A stretch of 64,000 bases of DNA from Adineta ricciae (taxonomy: Eukaryota > Rotifera > Eurotatoria > Adinetida > Adinetidae): contig CAJNOJ010000110.1 of assembly GCA_905250025.1 (NCBI GenBank), positions 62,001-126,000 of the forward strand, in the 5' to 3' direction. The position numbers and the translations under genes were made by a program. The notes beneath the pieces were generated by a model. That model did no database searches. It was not told where the DNA came from and worked only from the letters and a program-made list of their open reading frames with translations. Numbering within the stretch: position 1 is the first letter of the stretch; each line of letters opens with the position of its first letter. Below, in pieces: positions 33,299 through 45,292 of the stretch.

Positions 33299-35276
33299 AT
33301 GGTAACGATAGTTTTTCTCCTTTACTTTATTCATTGCTTTTGAACATCGAACATTTATCTTAGGCTTTTGTTAAAGTCGTCAAAAACAAGGCTTACTTCA
33401 AGCGATATCAAGTGAAATCGAAACGACGTCGACGTAAATAATCGTTGTTGTTTTTCTTATTGTTTGTACTAAAATGGAAATTTTTTTCAGAGGGTAAAAC
33501 TGATTTCTACGCACGTCATGCACTTATCCATCAAGATAAAAACAAGTACAACACACCTAAATATCGATTGATTGTTCGATTTACCAACAAAGACATTATT
33601 TGTCAAGTAAGTGGCGATTTATGCCGAACTTCGACCGTCGAACTTCTTGAATTTCTTCGTTCAGATCGCTTATGCACGTATCGAAGGTGATTACATCGTC
33701 GCATCAGCTTATGCTCATGAATTACCACGATATGGTGTCAAACTTGGTTTAACAAATTACGCTGCCGCCTACTGTACTGGTCTTTTGTTAGCTCGACGAA
33801 CATTACAAAAACACAAACTCGATGATATCTACAAAGGCACAACCGAAATCACAGGTGATACATTCGAAAACGAACCAGTTGACGGCCAAAAACGACCATT
33901 CCGTTGTTACCTTGATGTTGGTCTTGCCCGAACAACAACTGGTGCCAAAGTCTTCGGTGCATTGAAGGGCGCTGTCGATGGTGGTCTTGATATCCCTCAT
34001 AGGTAAATATAAATTGTCACGGAACTAATTGGATAAGTCCACACATGAGAAGTTCGACTTTGAACATATCGAGTTTACGTCTACGAAAAACAATGCAAAA
34101 ACTGATGAGATGTAAGTTCATCGGAAGAACAATCATGAAGAGTTCCACTTTATTGGACTTTTTCGCCCCTTGCTGATTTTGCATTTGTTGAAATAATATT
34201 TTGCCGTCGGTGTGTGACCGAGAAATGTCCCACTAGCGACATCTTGAGGTCATTTTAATAAGTAGTGTGTGCAAAAACTGATGAGATGTAAGTTCATCGG
34301 AACAACGACCATGAAGAGTTCCACTTTATTGGACTTTTCGCCCCTTGCTGATTTTGCACCAGTATAAACTTTTTCATAGAAATTAAACAATGCAAAAACT
34401 GATGAGATGTAAGTTCATCGGAACAACGACTGTGAAGAGTTCCACTTTATTGGACTTTTTCGCCCCTTGCTGATTTTGCATTTATTATAAAATAGATAAA
34501 ATACTTAAACGAGAACTTCAGAGCTGGTTGATAGAAACGAACCATCGTGCAAAAACTGATGAGATGTAAGTTCATCGGAACAACGACCATGAAGAGTTCC
34601 ACTTTATTGGACTTTTCGCCCCTTGCTGATTTTGCACGTGGATCAATTTTTCGAAATCTTTTTCAAGTGCATATGATGAATATCTTTTTTATTTCTGTCA
34701 TCTCTTCTGATTTGATATGACGATCATCTATAGCTGATGCACATGTTCACGAGCGTTACAATGAAGTATAATTTCGCTTTGTTTTCTTTTTCAGCACCCG
34801 ACGCTTCCCAGGATACAGCCAGGATGGTAAAAAATTCAACGCTGATGTTCATCGTCAACATATCTTTGGTTTACATGTTGCTAACTATATGACATCGCTC
34901 AAAGAAGAAAACCCAGATCTATACTCGAAACAATTCTCACGTTTTGTCAAGGCTGGAATTGAACCCAAATCCGTAAGACATCATCTTCGAATCATCATAG
35001 AAAAATAATCTTTGTGTGTTCTAGTTCGAAGCTTTATACAAAGCTGCACATGCTGCTATTCGTGCTGACCCATCAGCCTCACCCAAGAAAGTGAAGAAAG
35101 CCGATGCAGCTAAACCGAAACGGTAAGAACATGTGTTTGAGATGCATTGCTTTCTAGCCCCTCTGTCTTCTTCTAGTTGGAATAAAGTTAGACTTGCTCG
35201 ATCGTCTCGCAAGAACCGTGTTCAACAACGTAAAACCGCTTACCTCAAGACAATTCGTGGTGGCGATGCTGAATAA
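33299..35276 (+). CDS. RPL5: 60S ribosomal protein L5 (uL18)
   Basis: Exons 33299-33301, 33364-33433, 33491-33606, 33665-34002, 34795-34972, 35025-35122, 35177-35276; 300 residues. RPL5 binds 5S rRNA with RPL11 in the central protuberance and carries 5S rRNA to the nucleus. The sequence is highly conserved throughout: [74 protein letters not shown], and a Lys-rich C terminus. As in vertebrates the first coding exon is just the ATG. Intron 4 (34003-34794) is far longer than its neighbours and houses the snoRNA cluster. Two conserved spots differ from vertebrates (RRRQGKTDFY), which is ordinary divergence. Confidence 0.97.
34094..34183 (+). ncRNA. box C/D snoRNA, copy 1 of a four-copy family
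   Basis: This 90-nt unit in RPL5 intron 4 begins TGCAAAA and ends TTTTGCA, a perfect 7-bp terminal stem. The C box is TGATGA next to the 5' stem and the D box is CTGA next to the 3' stem. The bases just upstream of D, TTTCGCCCCT, are complementary to a conserved 28S rRNA stretch (AGGGGCGAAA). A degenerate C'-like ATGAAGA lies mid-unit. Host gene and target region suggest the SNORD21 family. This copy is the most divergent of the four in the central linker. Confidence 0.85.
34216..34251 (+). repeat. hairpin-forming sequence between snoRNA copies 1 and 2
   Basis: GACC at the left pairs with GGTC at the right, and AATGTC pairs with GACAT(C/T) inside, leaving a loop of about eight bases. It may help separate or process the snoRNAs, or be chance. 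Confidence 0.3.
34270..34358 (+). ncRNA. box C/D snoRNA, copy 2 of a four-copy family
   Basis: This 89-nt unit has the same TGCAAAA/TTTTGCA stem, TGATGA C box, CTGA D box and antisense element as copy 1. It has one T fewer in the run before CGCCCC. The central linker (GGAACAACGACC) differs from copy 1. Confidence 0.85.
34391..34480 (+). ncRNA. box C/D snoRNA, copy 3 of a four-copy family
   Basis: This 90-nt unit has an identical stem, C box, antisense element and D box. It differs from copies 2 and 4 only near the central C'-like box (ACTGTGAAG instead of ACCATGAAG) and in the length of the T run. Confidence 0.85.
34548..34636 (+). ncRNA. box C/D snoRNA, copy 4 of a four-copy family
   Basis: This 89-nt unit appears identical in sequence to copy 2, with perfect terminal stem, C box and D box. 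Spacers between units are 86, 32 and 67 nt and are not similar to each other, so only the snoRNA units are conserved. Confidence 0.85.
34667..34742 (+). ncRNA. second type of box C/D snoRNA
   Basis: This 76-nt unit downstream of the four-copy cluster and 52 nt before the RPL5 intron 3' end has terminal stem GTGCA/TGCAC and a textbook C box ATGATGA (34673-34679). The D' box is CTGA (34707-34710), the C' box ATGACGA follows, and the D box is CTGA (34734-34737). It shares no guide with the other four. Guide stretches lie before D' (TTTCTGTCATCTCTT) and before D (ACGATCATCTATAG). I could not assign a target. Confidence 0.7.
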
Positions 35277-35746
35277 ACGATCAAATGATGGATTACTAAC
35301 AATAGTGAAGAAGATCAGTACTTATTATGTTTTTTATCAACATCATTATTGTCAATCGTTTATTCTTGTTTACGTTTTCTTGTCAGCATTTGACAGTTGA
35401 TAAAAAAAAGAAGAATAAAACAAAAAAATGAAATGTAGTCATAACGGAATTCAATTCATCGAGTGGAAATCTTCGTTTCATAACTCAACAGAGCGACTTT
35501 CTTGAATATATGTGGACACGAATGATGTTTATCTATCGATTCGAAATCATCAATTAAGGACTGTGCATTGTTGTTCATTACAAACATAGGGAATGTACGA
35601 TTTACTCTGGTTTAATACCTTTTTTTCACAATTACAATCGCTTCAATGAAACAAAAAGGAAAAGAACATTGAGCCTATTTTTCGCAGACAAGCACAGCTC
35701 ATACACATCACAAATTGATTGAATATCTGACAAGAATTTTAGTTGA
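35277..35746. other. convergent spacer between RPL5 and NUP107
   Basis: The two 3' ends face each other across 470 bp of AT-rich DNA. AATAAA (about 35416) suits RPL5 polyadenylation. No gene is seen. Confidence 0.5.
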
Positions 35747-38700
35747 TTATTTTAAAAAGTAGCTGATGGTTGTATCGTCCGTCTGTTGCTGTTGTTGTCG
35801 ATCCAAACATCGTTCAGCTGCACGTTCAGCGAGTGATAATACTGACTGAAGAGTATCTTTTGAAAATAACTGCAAAAAGAACAGAAGCAATTGTCTATGG
35901 ATTAACAAAGCGAATTCGTTTGCTCACGGAATAGAGTTGTTGTTTGCGATTATCAGATAGGAATACAATTAAACGAAATGTTTCTTGTTCATTTTTGCTC
36001 AAGTCGAATATACGCAAGAGATTACAGGCTAACATTGGAATGCATTTATGTCGGAGAATTGACATTTCAGCTTGACGATTTTCATGATCTGGTAACGCTT
36101 GGTGGACATTCTGGAAGCACACAAGTTTTCATAGCGACATTCGAACGAAATTTTAGCGACAAATAATTACCGTGTTATCAACTAGCCAACCTTGGGGATA
36201 ATCAAAGACCTCGTAGCCAGCTTTGATGACAATCGGAAGATACGCTTGATCATCACGTGTAGTAGAAGATGCAGCGTTCTGTTTCTGATGCATTTCAGAC
36301 CAACGTTGAATAGCTTCGATAGCTGCCTGTTTTATTACAAGAAAGTGAATGACGAAAATTTATTTGTAGAAATCTTTATACTTACAATATAGGCACCGAA
36401 TGCTTTGAATTCTCGGAGATCGTCTCCAGCCTGTTGACGATTATTCGCCTCGATCTAAATAATGAGAGAACGATACTAATTGACAATCATTTTCGGTTTA
36501 GCGTACGGTGTGAAAGTCAATATCATGTGGAAAATAAGACAGAGCCGTGCGTATTCCTTCGTATTTGGCGTCATTCAAAAAATATCGACAGATCCGATTA
36601 GCAAAACGAAGTGCGTCTAAAGTTTGTGTTGACAAGAAGGTTGTTAATAATTTCAACGATTCTAATTGTTTTTGATCATTCTAAAGCGGAAACCGTACGG
36701 TTGCATTTCTTTTTGAAGAAGAAAAAAGCCAAACATACTTCATTCAGATTCTTCGAGTTCGTACTGATGATTTCTTCGGCATTGTTCTTTGTGAATGCTT
36801 GTTCGCGCTGTTGATTAGCAGCAAGTTTTAACAACGATGTATCAATATCGATCTTGTAGGTAAAACCTTGTTTCAGATAGTATTCTTTATCTTGTCGATT
36901 TGCTAATGTATCGAGGAATGTCGCCATCAATGTCGCTAAACGTAAAGAAGAGACCATCTGAATAAAGATTGTTGAAATTGAGTCTTACGTTGATTATTTG
37001 CTGGTAATTTCGATATGTAGTAACAAACAAGATCTTTGAATTCGAGTTCAATTAGATGGTGAATGTATGTTGTTAAAATTTCAATGAAATTCTTTTGGTT
37101 AAAGTTGTCTGAGTGATTTTGTTCGTACAGAAATAGACATATATGTGTGGAGAAACGTAATAAACTTCCATTCGATTCGTTCGAATGTAGAAATGAAAGG
37201 ATACTATTGCATAAACTATCATAATTAGCAAGAATAAGATATTTCTCGAGTTGATTGAATGGTGACAATGCTTCATCACGAATGTGCGTTGGACAACTGG
37301 CAAGAATTTCATCGAAGATCGTTGTCATTTTCAACTGATGAGTTCCGAATTCCATGGTAGAGAAAACACGATGTTTATCGACATCACTTAGTTCATTCTG
37401 ATGTGCGTATCTACGAGAGGAAAGAAAATCTCGAGAAAATGCCGTGATATTAGTAACATCGGATACATACACAAGAGTTTGGTGAATTTCCTGTTCGATG
37501 TAGCATGACGTATAAGACCAAAGATAATCAGCATAAGTCTTACACACCGGGATTAAAGCTTCGATTCGACCGCAAAGAAGACCATATATCGCACGTTCGT
37601 AGAGTTTCAAGCGCATCTAAATTAATAGTCAGTTTCGAACGCAGGTAGATCTCATCATTAACTCGTAAATAGAATCGGTCCTAGCCTTTTGTTAAAACTT
37701 ACATCCATGCATAATTCATACATGTTTTCAATCCATTGAATGCGTTTTTGATTTCCTTCCACCGGATAAACAAAGTCACTTGCTTCTGAGCAGTAATAAT
37801 TCTCATCATGGTACAATTCATTCGCACATAGTATCGCTGCTAACCAATGATAACCGGTGGATTTGCACAGATTTTTGGCCTTATATTACAATGGATATCA
37901 AATTTATGACAATGTTGAGATTTTACCTTGGAATACTCCCCAACACGTAATAACGAAAAGACAATTTGTAATAAATCATTTTCTTCTTGTTCGTCTGTGT
38001 CATACAGACGTCGCTTTTGTTTATGCGTTGCATCAAAATCCTATTATAGAATATATGTCTGTGACTATGATCGAATATGAAATCTTACTAAGGAAGTTAT
38101 ATAAGGATTTGGAAGTTTAGCATTGTAAGACGATGATTTCAGAAAATGGCATGTTTTTTCCCTAAACAATTCTGAGAGTAAACCAAATTCAACGTGAATG
38201 TTCAACAAACCAATAAATTCTTTTCGGCTCCAATTTGGCCATCGCCATTTTTAAATCTGTTTGATAATGTTCGTCATTTTTGATTGTTTGAAGCCATCCT
38301 TGGACAGCTTTAGCCATGCGTAACTCCGCATTGTTCAGAAGATGATGCTCGATGATCAATTGATCACTACTACCCGGAATCTAACGCAGAACTACAGAAG
38401 ATCACTGACCAAATGATTCTTACCACGTCCGGAAGATCTTGCCGAGTGTTATTCAATGTATCACGCGCTCGATTCCATAGAAGCCAACTATCCCGTTCGA
38501 CTTGCAACATACGAATATTCCGAGATAATTGCCTGTATGATTATGCATATAAAATACAGATAGCTAGACGCAAAGATATTGTTTCTTACGGTTGTCGTCC
38601 AGTACGAAACGCAATTGGATGAGAAATTTCTGCTTCTGAACAACATTTTTGGCAATTTATCGCCATCATTTCCACCCAATTACTCCAGTCCTGTGTGACT

Positions 38701-39070
38701 TCGGAATCTGCTAATGCCTGCGCATATAACTTATATAGTTGTTGTTCCGCTAAAACAAGAAAAACGTCGATCAGCAATTCAAAACACTCTCTTCGAGTTT
38801 ATACATTTCGTAATGCATGGAATGCTTTTTGAAGAACGTATTGTCGTATCATTGTTCGGTGACCACTAGAAGTAAATTTCGATTAGAACACATGTGAAAA
38901 AGCTTTTCGATTGCTTACATTTGTTGTTCGTGTTAGTCGCGTGCTTTCGAGAGGTTGACAAAAACTTCCATCCATAACTAAACAGAATCGGAGATCTTCA
39001 TTTGGAAACGAGCTGTTCGATGATGATCGTATATACCTGTACTTTCTATATTCATCATTGATTCACTCAT
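35747..39070 (-). CDS. NUP107: nuclear pore protein NUP107
   Basis: Exons (minus): 39070-39037, 38977-38919, 38865-38805, 38749-38590, 38532-38424, 38380-38211, 38161-38089, 38040-37927, 37879-37703, 37616-37471, 37410-36989, 36935-36739, 36680-36507, 36454-36386, 36326-36171, 36110-35928, 35869-35747; 808 residues (human about 925). NUP107 is a scaffold member of the Y (NUP107-160) complex. Best-conserved parts are RIYWEKTCHFL, LLRVGEYSKAKNLCKSTGYH, KLYERAIYGLLCGRIEALIP with VEQEI-like IEQEIHQTL, and the C-terminal DLSKNEQETFRLIVFLSDNR. The protein is helical throughout. The N-terminal three exons are short and poorly conserved, and their joins are the least certain part. Confidence 0.88.
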
Positions 39071-39296
39071 GGTATCGGCCGAATGATTTTACTTATTTAT
39101 TTCTTTTTCTGAAAAAATCATTTAAAGAAATTATCGAGATAAAATGATTTGAATTGCAACAAAAAGTACGAATAAACAAGAAAATGTAGTTTTCAAATCT
39201 AACCAAAAAAAAAAAGAAAATCACACAGCAGATAAAGTAAACAAATCAAAGATCTGATACTGAGTATAAATAATGCATAGAAATGAAAAGTTTCCA

Positions 39297-41453
39297 TCAA
39301 ACAGATTGCTTATTTCCAAACCAAAAGGATTCAACAAGGCTTTTTAATTGAGCACCATAACTCTACAATAGAAAAGAATAACAAATTTGCAATACTCGAA
39401 CTTCTAATGTCATGCTCTTCATTAGTTTCACAGTAGGATACTCTCCACGCATGTGAGACTCTAATTAAGCAGGAAAACTTACTTTAGCTGGTTCAATTTG
39501 TCGGGCGGCTTGTGGATGAGCATCGATGCATTTTTGATAGCGAACCTAAAACGTCGAGAAATGGTCACAAGTGTTCTTGACAATGGTGGCTGTGTTTACT
39601 CTGCAAGCAGCTTCGATATTTTTACAAAGTTGTATACACGATGGTAGACAATGAAAAACATGACATTTGAATGAGTTATCAGCACAGTGTATGATTATTC
39701 CACAGAAACTACAGAATGACAAGAGTGTCAAAGAGAGTAAGGCCGAAGTGAAACTTACGTTGGATCTTGCCCAACACCAAGAAATGATAGATAACGAATA
39801 CGACAATCAAGTAGTTGTTCTTTCGAATCCTAAAAGAAGAATTTTAGTTGGAATTTATTCTTGATGTTGACCAGATTTACATTATTTGAAGAGATTGTAA
39901 ATGAGGATGGTGAAATGTTCACAATGACTGGAAGCCATTTGTCTTCGGGTACTGTTGCCGATACCCGTTCAATAGCCGGTCGAAGTATCTCCATTCCACC
40001 TGGTTTATCAACGTAAACACAACCCAAATACGTACAGAAGAGGTTATTCATTGGCTCTTCTATCGGTGATGGAAACGAGACTAAAACAAAGATGAAATTA
40101 TTGGAGAAAATTCTATTAAAAAAACTCAACTATTTGTTCCATCATTTGACGATTCAGCGAATAATTTTGATCTAGTCAAGAGAATAAGAAATTAACCTGT
40201 TGTTTCTCGTGATTTATTTTCAATAACATACCGTCTGTGTATCGATAGATCGTCGTTGACAACTTCTGTTGTTTTCGTTAGTAAACCTCGTTCCATCATC
40301 AAATTTCGACATATATCACGTAATGTATTCGCAATAATTCTTGCCGATGCGTTATCACATCGAAAAACATGACATTTATAGATTCGAGCAGATTTATCCT
40401 TATCCTTGGCAACATAAGCAAAATCTCTAGAATCGAACAGAAATGAACATTATCTTTTTCTTTTCTTGTCGATAAACTAACCTGGCATTTTCTCTTCCAA
40501 CGCCCCAAACTCGAATCGATGGGATTGCCTGTTTATGTAAAATAGTCATTTCACTTGGATCGATTAGAAGTATATCAGTGTTGTTAATATCCATGTAGAG
40601 ATCTTTGCCTTCACCCCATCGACCGATACCATCGTTGATGCCGCGTGTTAACTCATGAATGCAATGGTTCACAGCACGACTACTCCGTTCAGTGGTTAAA
40701 TCTTGTTCATCAACCACCGTCCAACCAAGCGAACGGACATAAAAACGATGCTGTTGGGTAGTTGTCTCATCTGTAGCCTGAATTCAATAACAAAAATTAC
40801 CGGATGTTTTAAAATAATGAAAAATCTTTCCGACATCACTCAGTTTCGGAAGTAGTTAGAAGTGAATATTCACACAATTACGTCTTTCAACAATCTATGC
40901 CTATCTTAGATCGAGACGGAGAAATAATGAATTTGGAACTTAGAAGCGTGATTAATGAAATAGTTTTTCTGTACTTACTTTTATTGAAGGACTCGAGTCA
41001 CTTTTATCCAATAGTGAATTGGAGTCAAAGCAAGCGTCGTTCAATGATGAGGATGACGATGACGAAAGTGTTGATGAAGGCGAATCAACAGTTAAATCTG
41101 GACGTTCACGTGTAACTGTTCCAGTTCGTTTATGCCAATAATAAACGCCTTGTTCGTCTAAATCAAATCTTTTCTAGATGAAATTCTTCAGTTGTATTCA
41201 TATGAACTCTACCTTCAAATCGTTCCCATCCGGACGGAAGAATAGTATCTTCAGTGGTCTGAAAATAGGAAAATTTTCGTCTGAATGCTTAGTTACATCA
41301 AATACACACCATTGCTGATTGTTCGATATTCATTTGTATTCCGCTATCAGTTGATACAGTTGGTGATGAAATATTAGATTTCCTATGCGAGAATCAATTT
41401 AATACAAAGATAAACAAACAGCATTCCTACCGATTCAACTGACATTCATTCAT
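39297..41453 (-). CDS. APBB: FE65/APBB adaptor: WW plus two PTB domains
   Basis: Exons (minus): 41453-41431, 41382-41310, 41258-41213, 41157-40979, 40777-40482, 40426-40232, 40171-40131, 40080-39881, 39829-39759, 39708-39600, 39545-39483, 39362-39297; 453 residues. FE65 proteins link APP-family cytoplasmic tails (PTB2) with transcription and cytoskeletal partners. Order: short N terminus; WW domain (LPSGWERFEDEQGVYYWH); Ser-rich linker; PTB1 (RFYVRSLGWTVV, IPSIRVWGVGRENARDFAYV, YKCHVFRC); PTB2 (CTYLGCVYVDKPGGME, RIRYLSFLGVG, FKCHVFHCLPS); C-terminal amphipathic tail ending near WFGNKQSV. The second WW Trp is replaced by Arg (GTVTRERP). It lacks the long acidic N terminus of APBB1. It belongs to the APBB1/2/3 family without a clear one-to-one relation. 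Confidence 0.92.
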
Positions 41454-42086
41454 ATTCACAACTAAAAATGTCAAATAGATTCATACAACATTCTTCCAAT
41501 GAATTGTTTTCTGTAGGTCTATGTCTTACTTTCTCAGTTGCAAACATGCGAACAAGAATACCGAATGATTAACGCTGTGCGGTTGGAATGTAATCGGCGC
41601 CACATACAAAGCAACCCTGAGCATTGTAGATAGCGCTGTTCCTTATTATAAATAAGACCGATTGCTTAGTTCAGATAAGGCATCAATTAATCGTATGCAT
41701 ACATCGAAACATGAAGATGATTGATAAAAGCCAGTGAAATTTTTATTATTTAAATTATAAATAAATCTCATGAATTAACATTCTTTATTAATGAATTCAA
41801 CAATCCATCTAGTTATATGAACGTTTCATGTGAATCTTTCTGACACAAATCGGTTCAGAGAAAAAAGTAATGTAAGATTATTTTTACAGATACTGATAAG
41901 TATCATCTAAGATTGGAAAAGACTCAAATGATGGTTAATTCCTCATGACACGCACATATTTATATAAGGGTATGGCCTTCTGTGAGCATTATAGTTGATA
42001 CCATATGCAGCTCGAATTTCAAAATAGACAATATTTTATTGTTTGTCGAAAAAAAAATTAGCAAAATAATTTCAGTTTTGATAGTT
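41454..42086. other. intergenic spacer
   Basis: This 633-bp AT-rich stretch is the promoter side of the FE65 gene and 3' UTR of the next minus-strand gene. No gene, RNA or repeat is recognised. Confidence 0.45.
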
Positions 42087-44422
42087 CTAAGCATCGGATG
42101 TCGTTTTCTTCTCCTCGGCGGATTTCGGCTTATGAAAACTAATCGATGGTAAATTAGTAGACGTTCGCAGTGAAGATAACGGATTTGAAATTGATGCAGG
42201 TAACTTTGAAACGTCCGGCATGGGTTCTTTACGCACAACGCGGAACACAGCTGCTAAAAGAATACCAATAAGAAGGCCAACAAGTATTCCACCGATAACA
42301 GCACCAGCTTCTGCACCACTTGAATAGGTTTCCTTGAAAACTTGTTTACCCACAGCATGTGATGACATGAATTCTTTTGAGCCTTTCAACGAACCTCGTA
42401 CAGCTTGAAAGTGAACCGATGAACTTGTATCGTCAAGTAATTTCATGATGAAATCGAATTTTCCCTCATCGATAGCTCTCGCCAGACGGCCCCGAGTTTC
42501 GTTGGTTTTAGGTTCACTGTCAACAACGCCACTGACTGTTCCGGGCGAGGGTGTTTGACCAAGTAATGTAAACAAAACGGTGACTTCGTTTGTCTTGTCT
42601 TCATGGTCAACTTGAACTTCTGATATACGTGAATAGCTCGTTTCCGTAAGATAAGCCAAATTGCTATGAATCTGTCGTTCCAATAAACGTCTATCTAAAT
42701 GACTGCCGTCGATAGCTTTGCCATCACTAACTTCAAGTTTAAAACCTAAATGTAGATAATCATAATGAAGTGAACGATAGCATAAACTTGTATCGAAATC
42801 TCGTGGATTGGATTCAGGCGACATTTCATAGAATTCGTATTCGATATCTTCTGTGCGCATATTGGTTATCGACGGGTTTGTAAGATCATTGAATCGATAC
42901 ATTCGTAGAAACAAATAAACAGGATAATCAAAGTGTTTATTTCTTTCTGACGGTGGGCGCGCGTAAGGCGCGCGTACTGACCATCCATATTCAATGCTTG
43001 TTGCATCCCAGGTATCACCACTTGGTTTGCCGGTGTCAACATCGACGATAGGAGGAAACTTGTCGACGGAGCTTGTCACTGCTGCGCACCGAATAGTATC
43101 ACCCCGGCATGCTAGAATTAATAGAAACTGAAATGTAATCGATCACTGGGTGATGAGGTGTTTCTTACGTCGATATCCGTTGAATTCCCAAATTCGTTCT
43201 CGTTCACGATAAATAAATCGACGTTCATTTTTTATGAAAAAGCCAATTGGATCAACAATAGGGTCAACATCAGGAGATTCCGTGCCACGAGTGATCTTAC
43301 ATGTACCAACACTGTGATCAATAGTATAAGTTAGATTATCACCGAAATCATGGATAATTGACTGGTAATGTTCAGACCCAGGTGGAAGAAAGTCATAGTG
43401 GATACGTCGTGGGCCACGTTCGGGATGGTCGTAACGCAGATGAAATCGTTGCCATTGTGCTGAACGAGATGACGATGCTTCCACACGAACAGTAAATCGA
43501 TCAGGCCAAGTAATACCAGCATCGCGAAGAGAAATCAAATTCTGGCCAAGACCACTATCACAGAAAACACCTTTTGGGGGAGTTAGTTGATCGCTACTTT
43601 CGACGATTCCAGGTCGATAATTATGAATATTGAAGATTTCGTCGACTTCGGCTGCTTGAGTTCCATTAGGGAACGAAATAGATGCATTGATAATCGCTTG
43701 AATAGGCACTGCGAAATCGCCAACAACACCTGTTGGTAGTATGAAACCTTTTTGAGCGAACGACCATACACGTCGGTATGTTCGGAATTGCGACTTATCA
43801 ATGATACATGTTTCCCATTGATCAACTGGTATACCGCGTACCATCGATTGGCCAATAAATTTTGGTCGAATTTCCGGCCGTCGTGGATCGTTGCTTGAAA
43901 ACAGCAAGAATTCATTTAGCGGACGAATATGCCAGGTATTATTTTGTCCTTGAATAGCCGATGTTCCATCTAAGCAAAAATTTCTAGTAAAACAAAGAAG
44001 CTTTCAATCGACATACCCATATCAAGATTGGTATCAATATCACTAACAAGACAAATTTCTCGCCGAAGATAAGTTGATTTTTTCAACGCCTCATAATAAA
44101 AATATTCCACATCGATGATACCTTGAGAATTTTTGATCAAAATCAGTTTATTTGCCTCGAAATCATACAAATATTGATACATTGTTATTTCGCTTGGCAC
44201 AGTTATATCTAGTATATGTTTGACTTCTACTCTTTCCAATGCGAATTCAACTCGCGTCGGAAAGCGTGGCAATGGTCTGTCGGGAACTGGTGGAGTAGAT
44301 GTGTCGACTGTACATACAGCCGGGTCACCGTTCCAAGTACTCGATGGTGTCGTAGTTGGATCTTGAGTCAAACATTTCGATATACACAAAACTAGCAAAC
44401 AGAATAGCTGATATTGTTTCAT
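42087..44422 (-). CDS. large type I membrane glycoprotein (possibly LolA-like domain family)
   Basis: Exons 44422-44017, 43969-43169 and 43111-42087 give 743 residues. The start is a signal peptide (MKQYQLFCLLVLCISKCLTQ). A long extracellular part has N-x-S/T sites and few cysteines. A single hydrophobic segment (AVIGGILVGLLIGILLAAVF) is followed by about 50 Ser/Lys-rich cytoplasmic residues, indicating one membrane pass. Segments such as GIPVDQWETC and RVWSFAQKGF resemble invertebrate membrane proteins described as having LolA-like domains. I make that link from memory and hold it lightly. Function is unknown; a lipid-binding or cell-surface role would be a guess. Introns are 47-57 bp. Confidence 0.65.
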
Positions 44423-45292
44423 TTTTAACTCAAAATGAAGATATAGACGAGTTTGGAATATAAATATACATGATTTAGTAGATTACAAGTAAGAATAAGA
44501 AAAGTGATAAGATAAGCAAATTTCACTCGAGTCAGAAGCAACAACGACAACAGCAGAGGTAGAGAAATTAAAAAAGAAGAGCTGTGTTGTTGTACGAAGA
44601 TAAGACGAGCAGATTTTATTATTTATAGAGACTTTGTCGACCATTCATTTATCTTATTAATTAGTATTTATTCAATTAGCCTTGGTCTAGTTTATCCATC
44701 CAGTAAGCGCTAACAAGCAAGATTCGTAATTGAAACAAGACCATGTTTTGATCAGCGCGAGATGATCGTACCGTAGGAAACAACTCGTTGCTATAAATAG
44801 ACGATTGAAAAGGTCGTCCATGAAAATCGATGATTAAAGCCATAACAATTTTTCACGTACTATGACTAGACTTAATTGACTCTATTATGTCAAGATTGTC
44901 CTTGACTAGGAAAAACTGCGTACTGTGTTTTTTCTCGCTAGGATCTAATCTTCTCTGTTCTATGCTGCTGTTTCTTTTTTTTCTTTCTTTCTTTGCAAAA
45001 TAAATGTATAAACGTGTTTTCAAATGACGAAATGAGAGAGAAAAAAACAGGATTATTGTAAATAAAGACCAATTCAATAACGAAACAAGACATAAAAATA
45101 GATAAGAGTCGGAATATATACAAGAATAAAGATGGCAAGAGTGAGAAGTCGAAACGAGGGTATTTTATAGAGGAACGGTTGACGGAAAAACAATGTTTGT
45201 ATAATTGGAACAAAGAAAAAACGAACATATTTTCAAGCTTCTTGTTTTCTTCATGAGTACGGAATTGAGTACGATGGAAAGGTCGGTTCTTT
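44423..45292. other. intergenic spacer
   Basis: This 870-bp AT-rich stretch lies between two minus-strand genes. Open frames up to 96 codons are rich in Phe, Lys and Arg and look random. No gene is seen. Confidence 0.5.
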
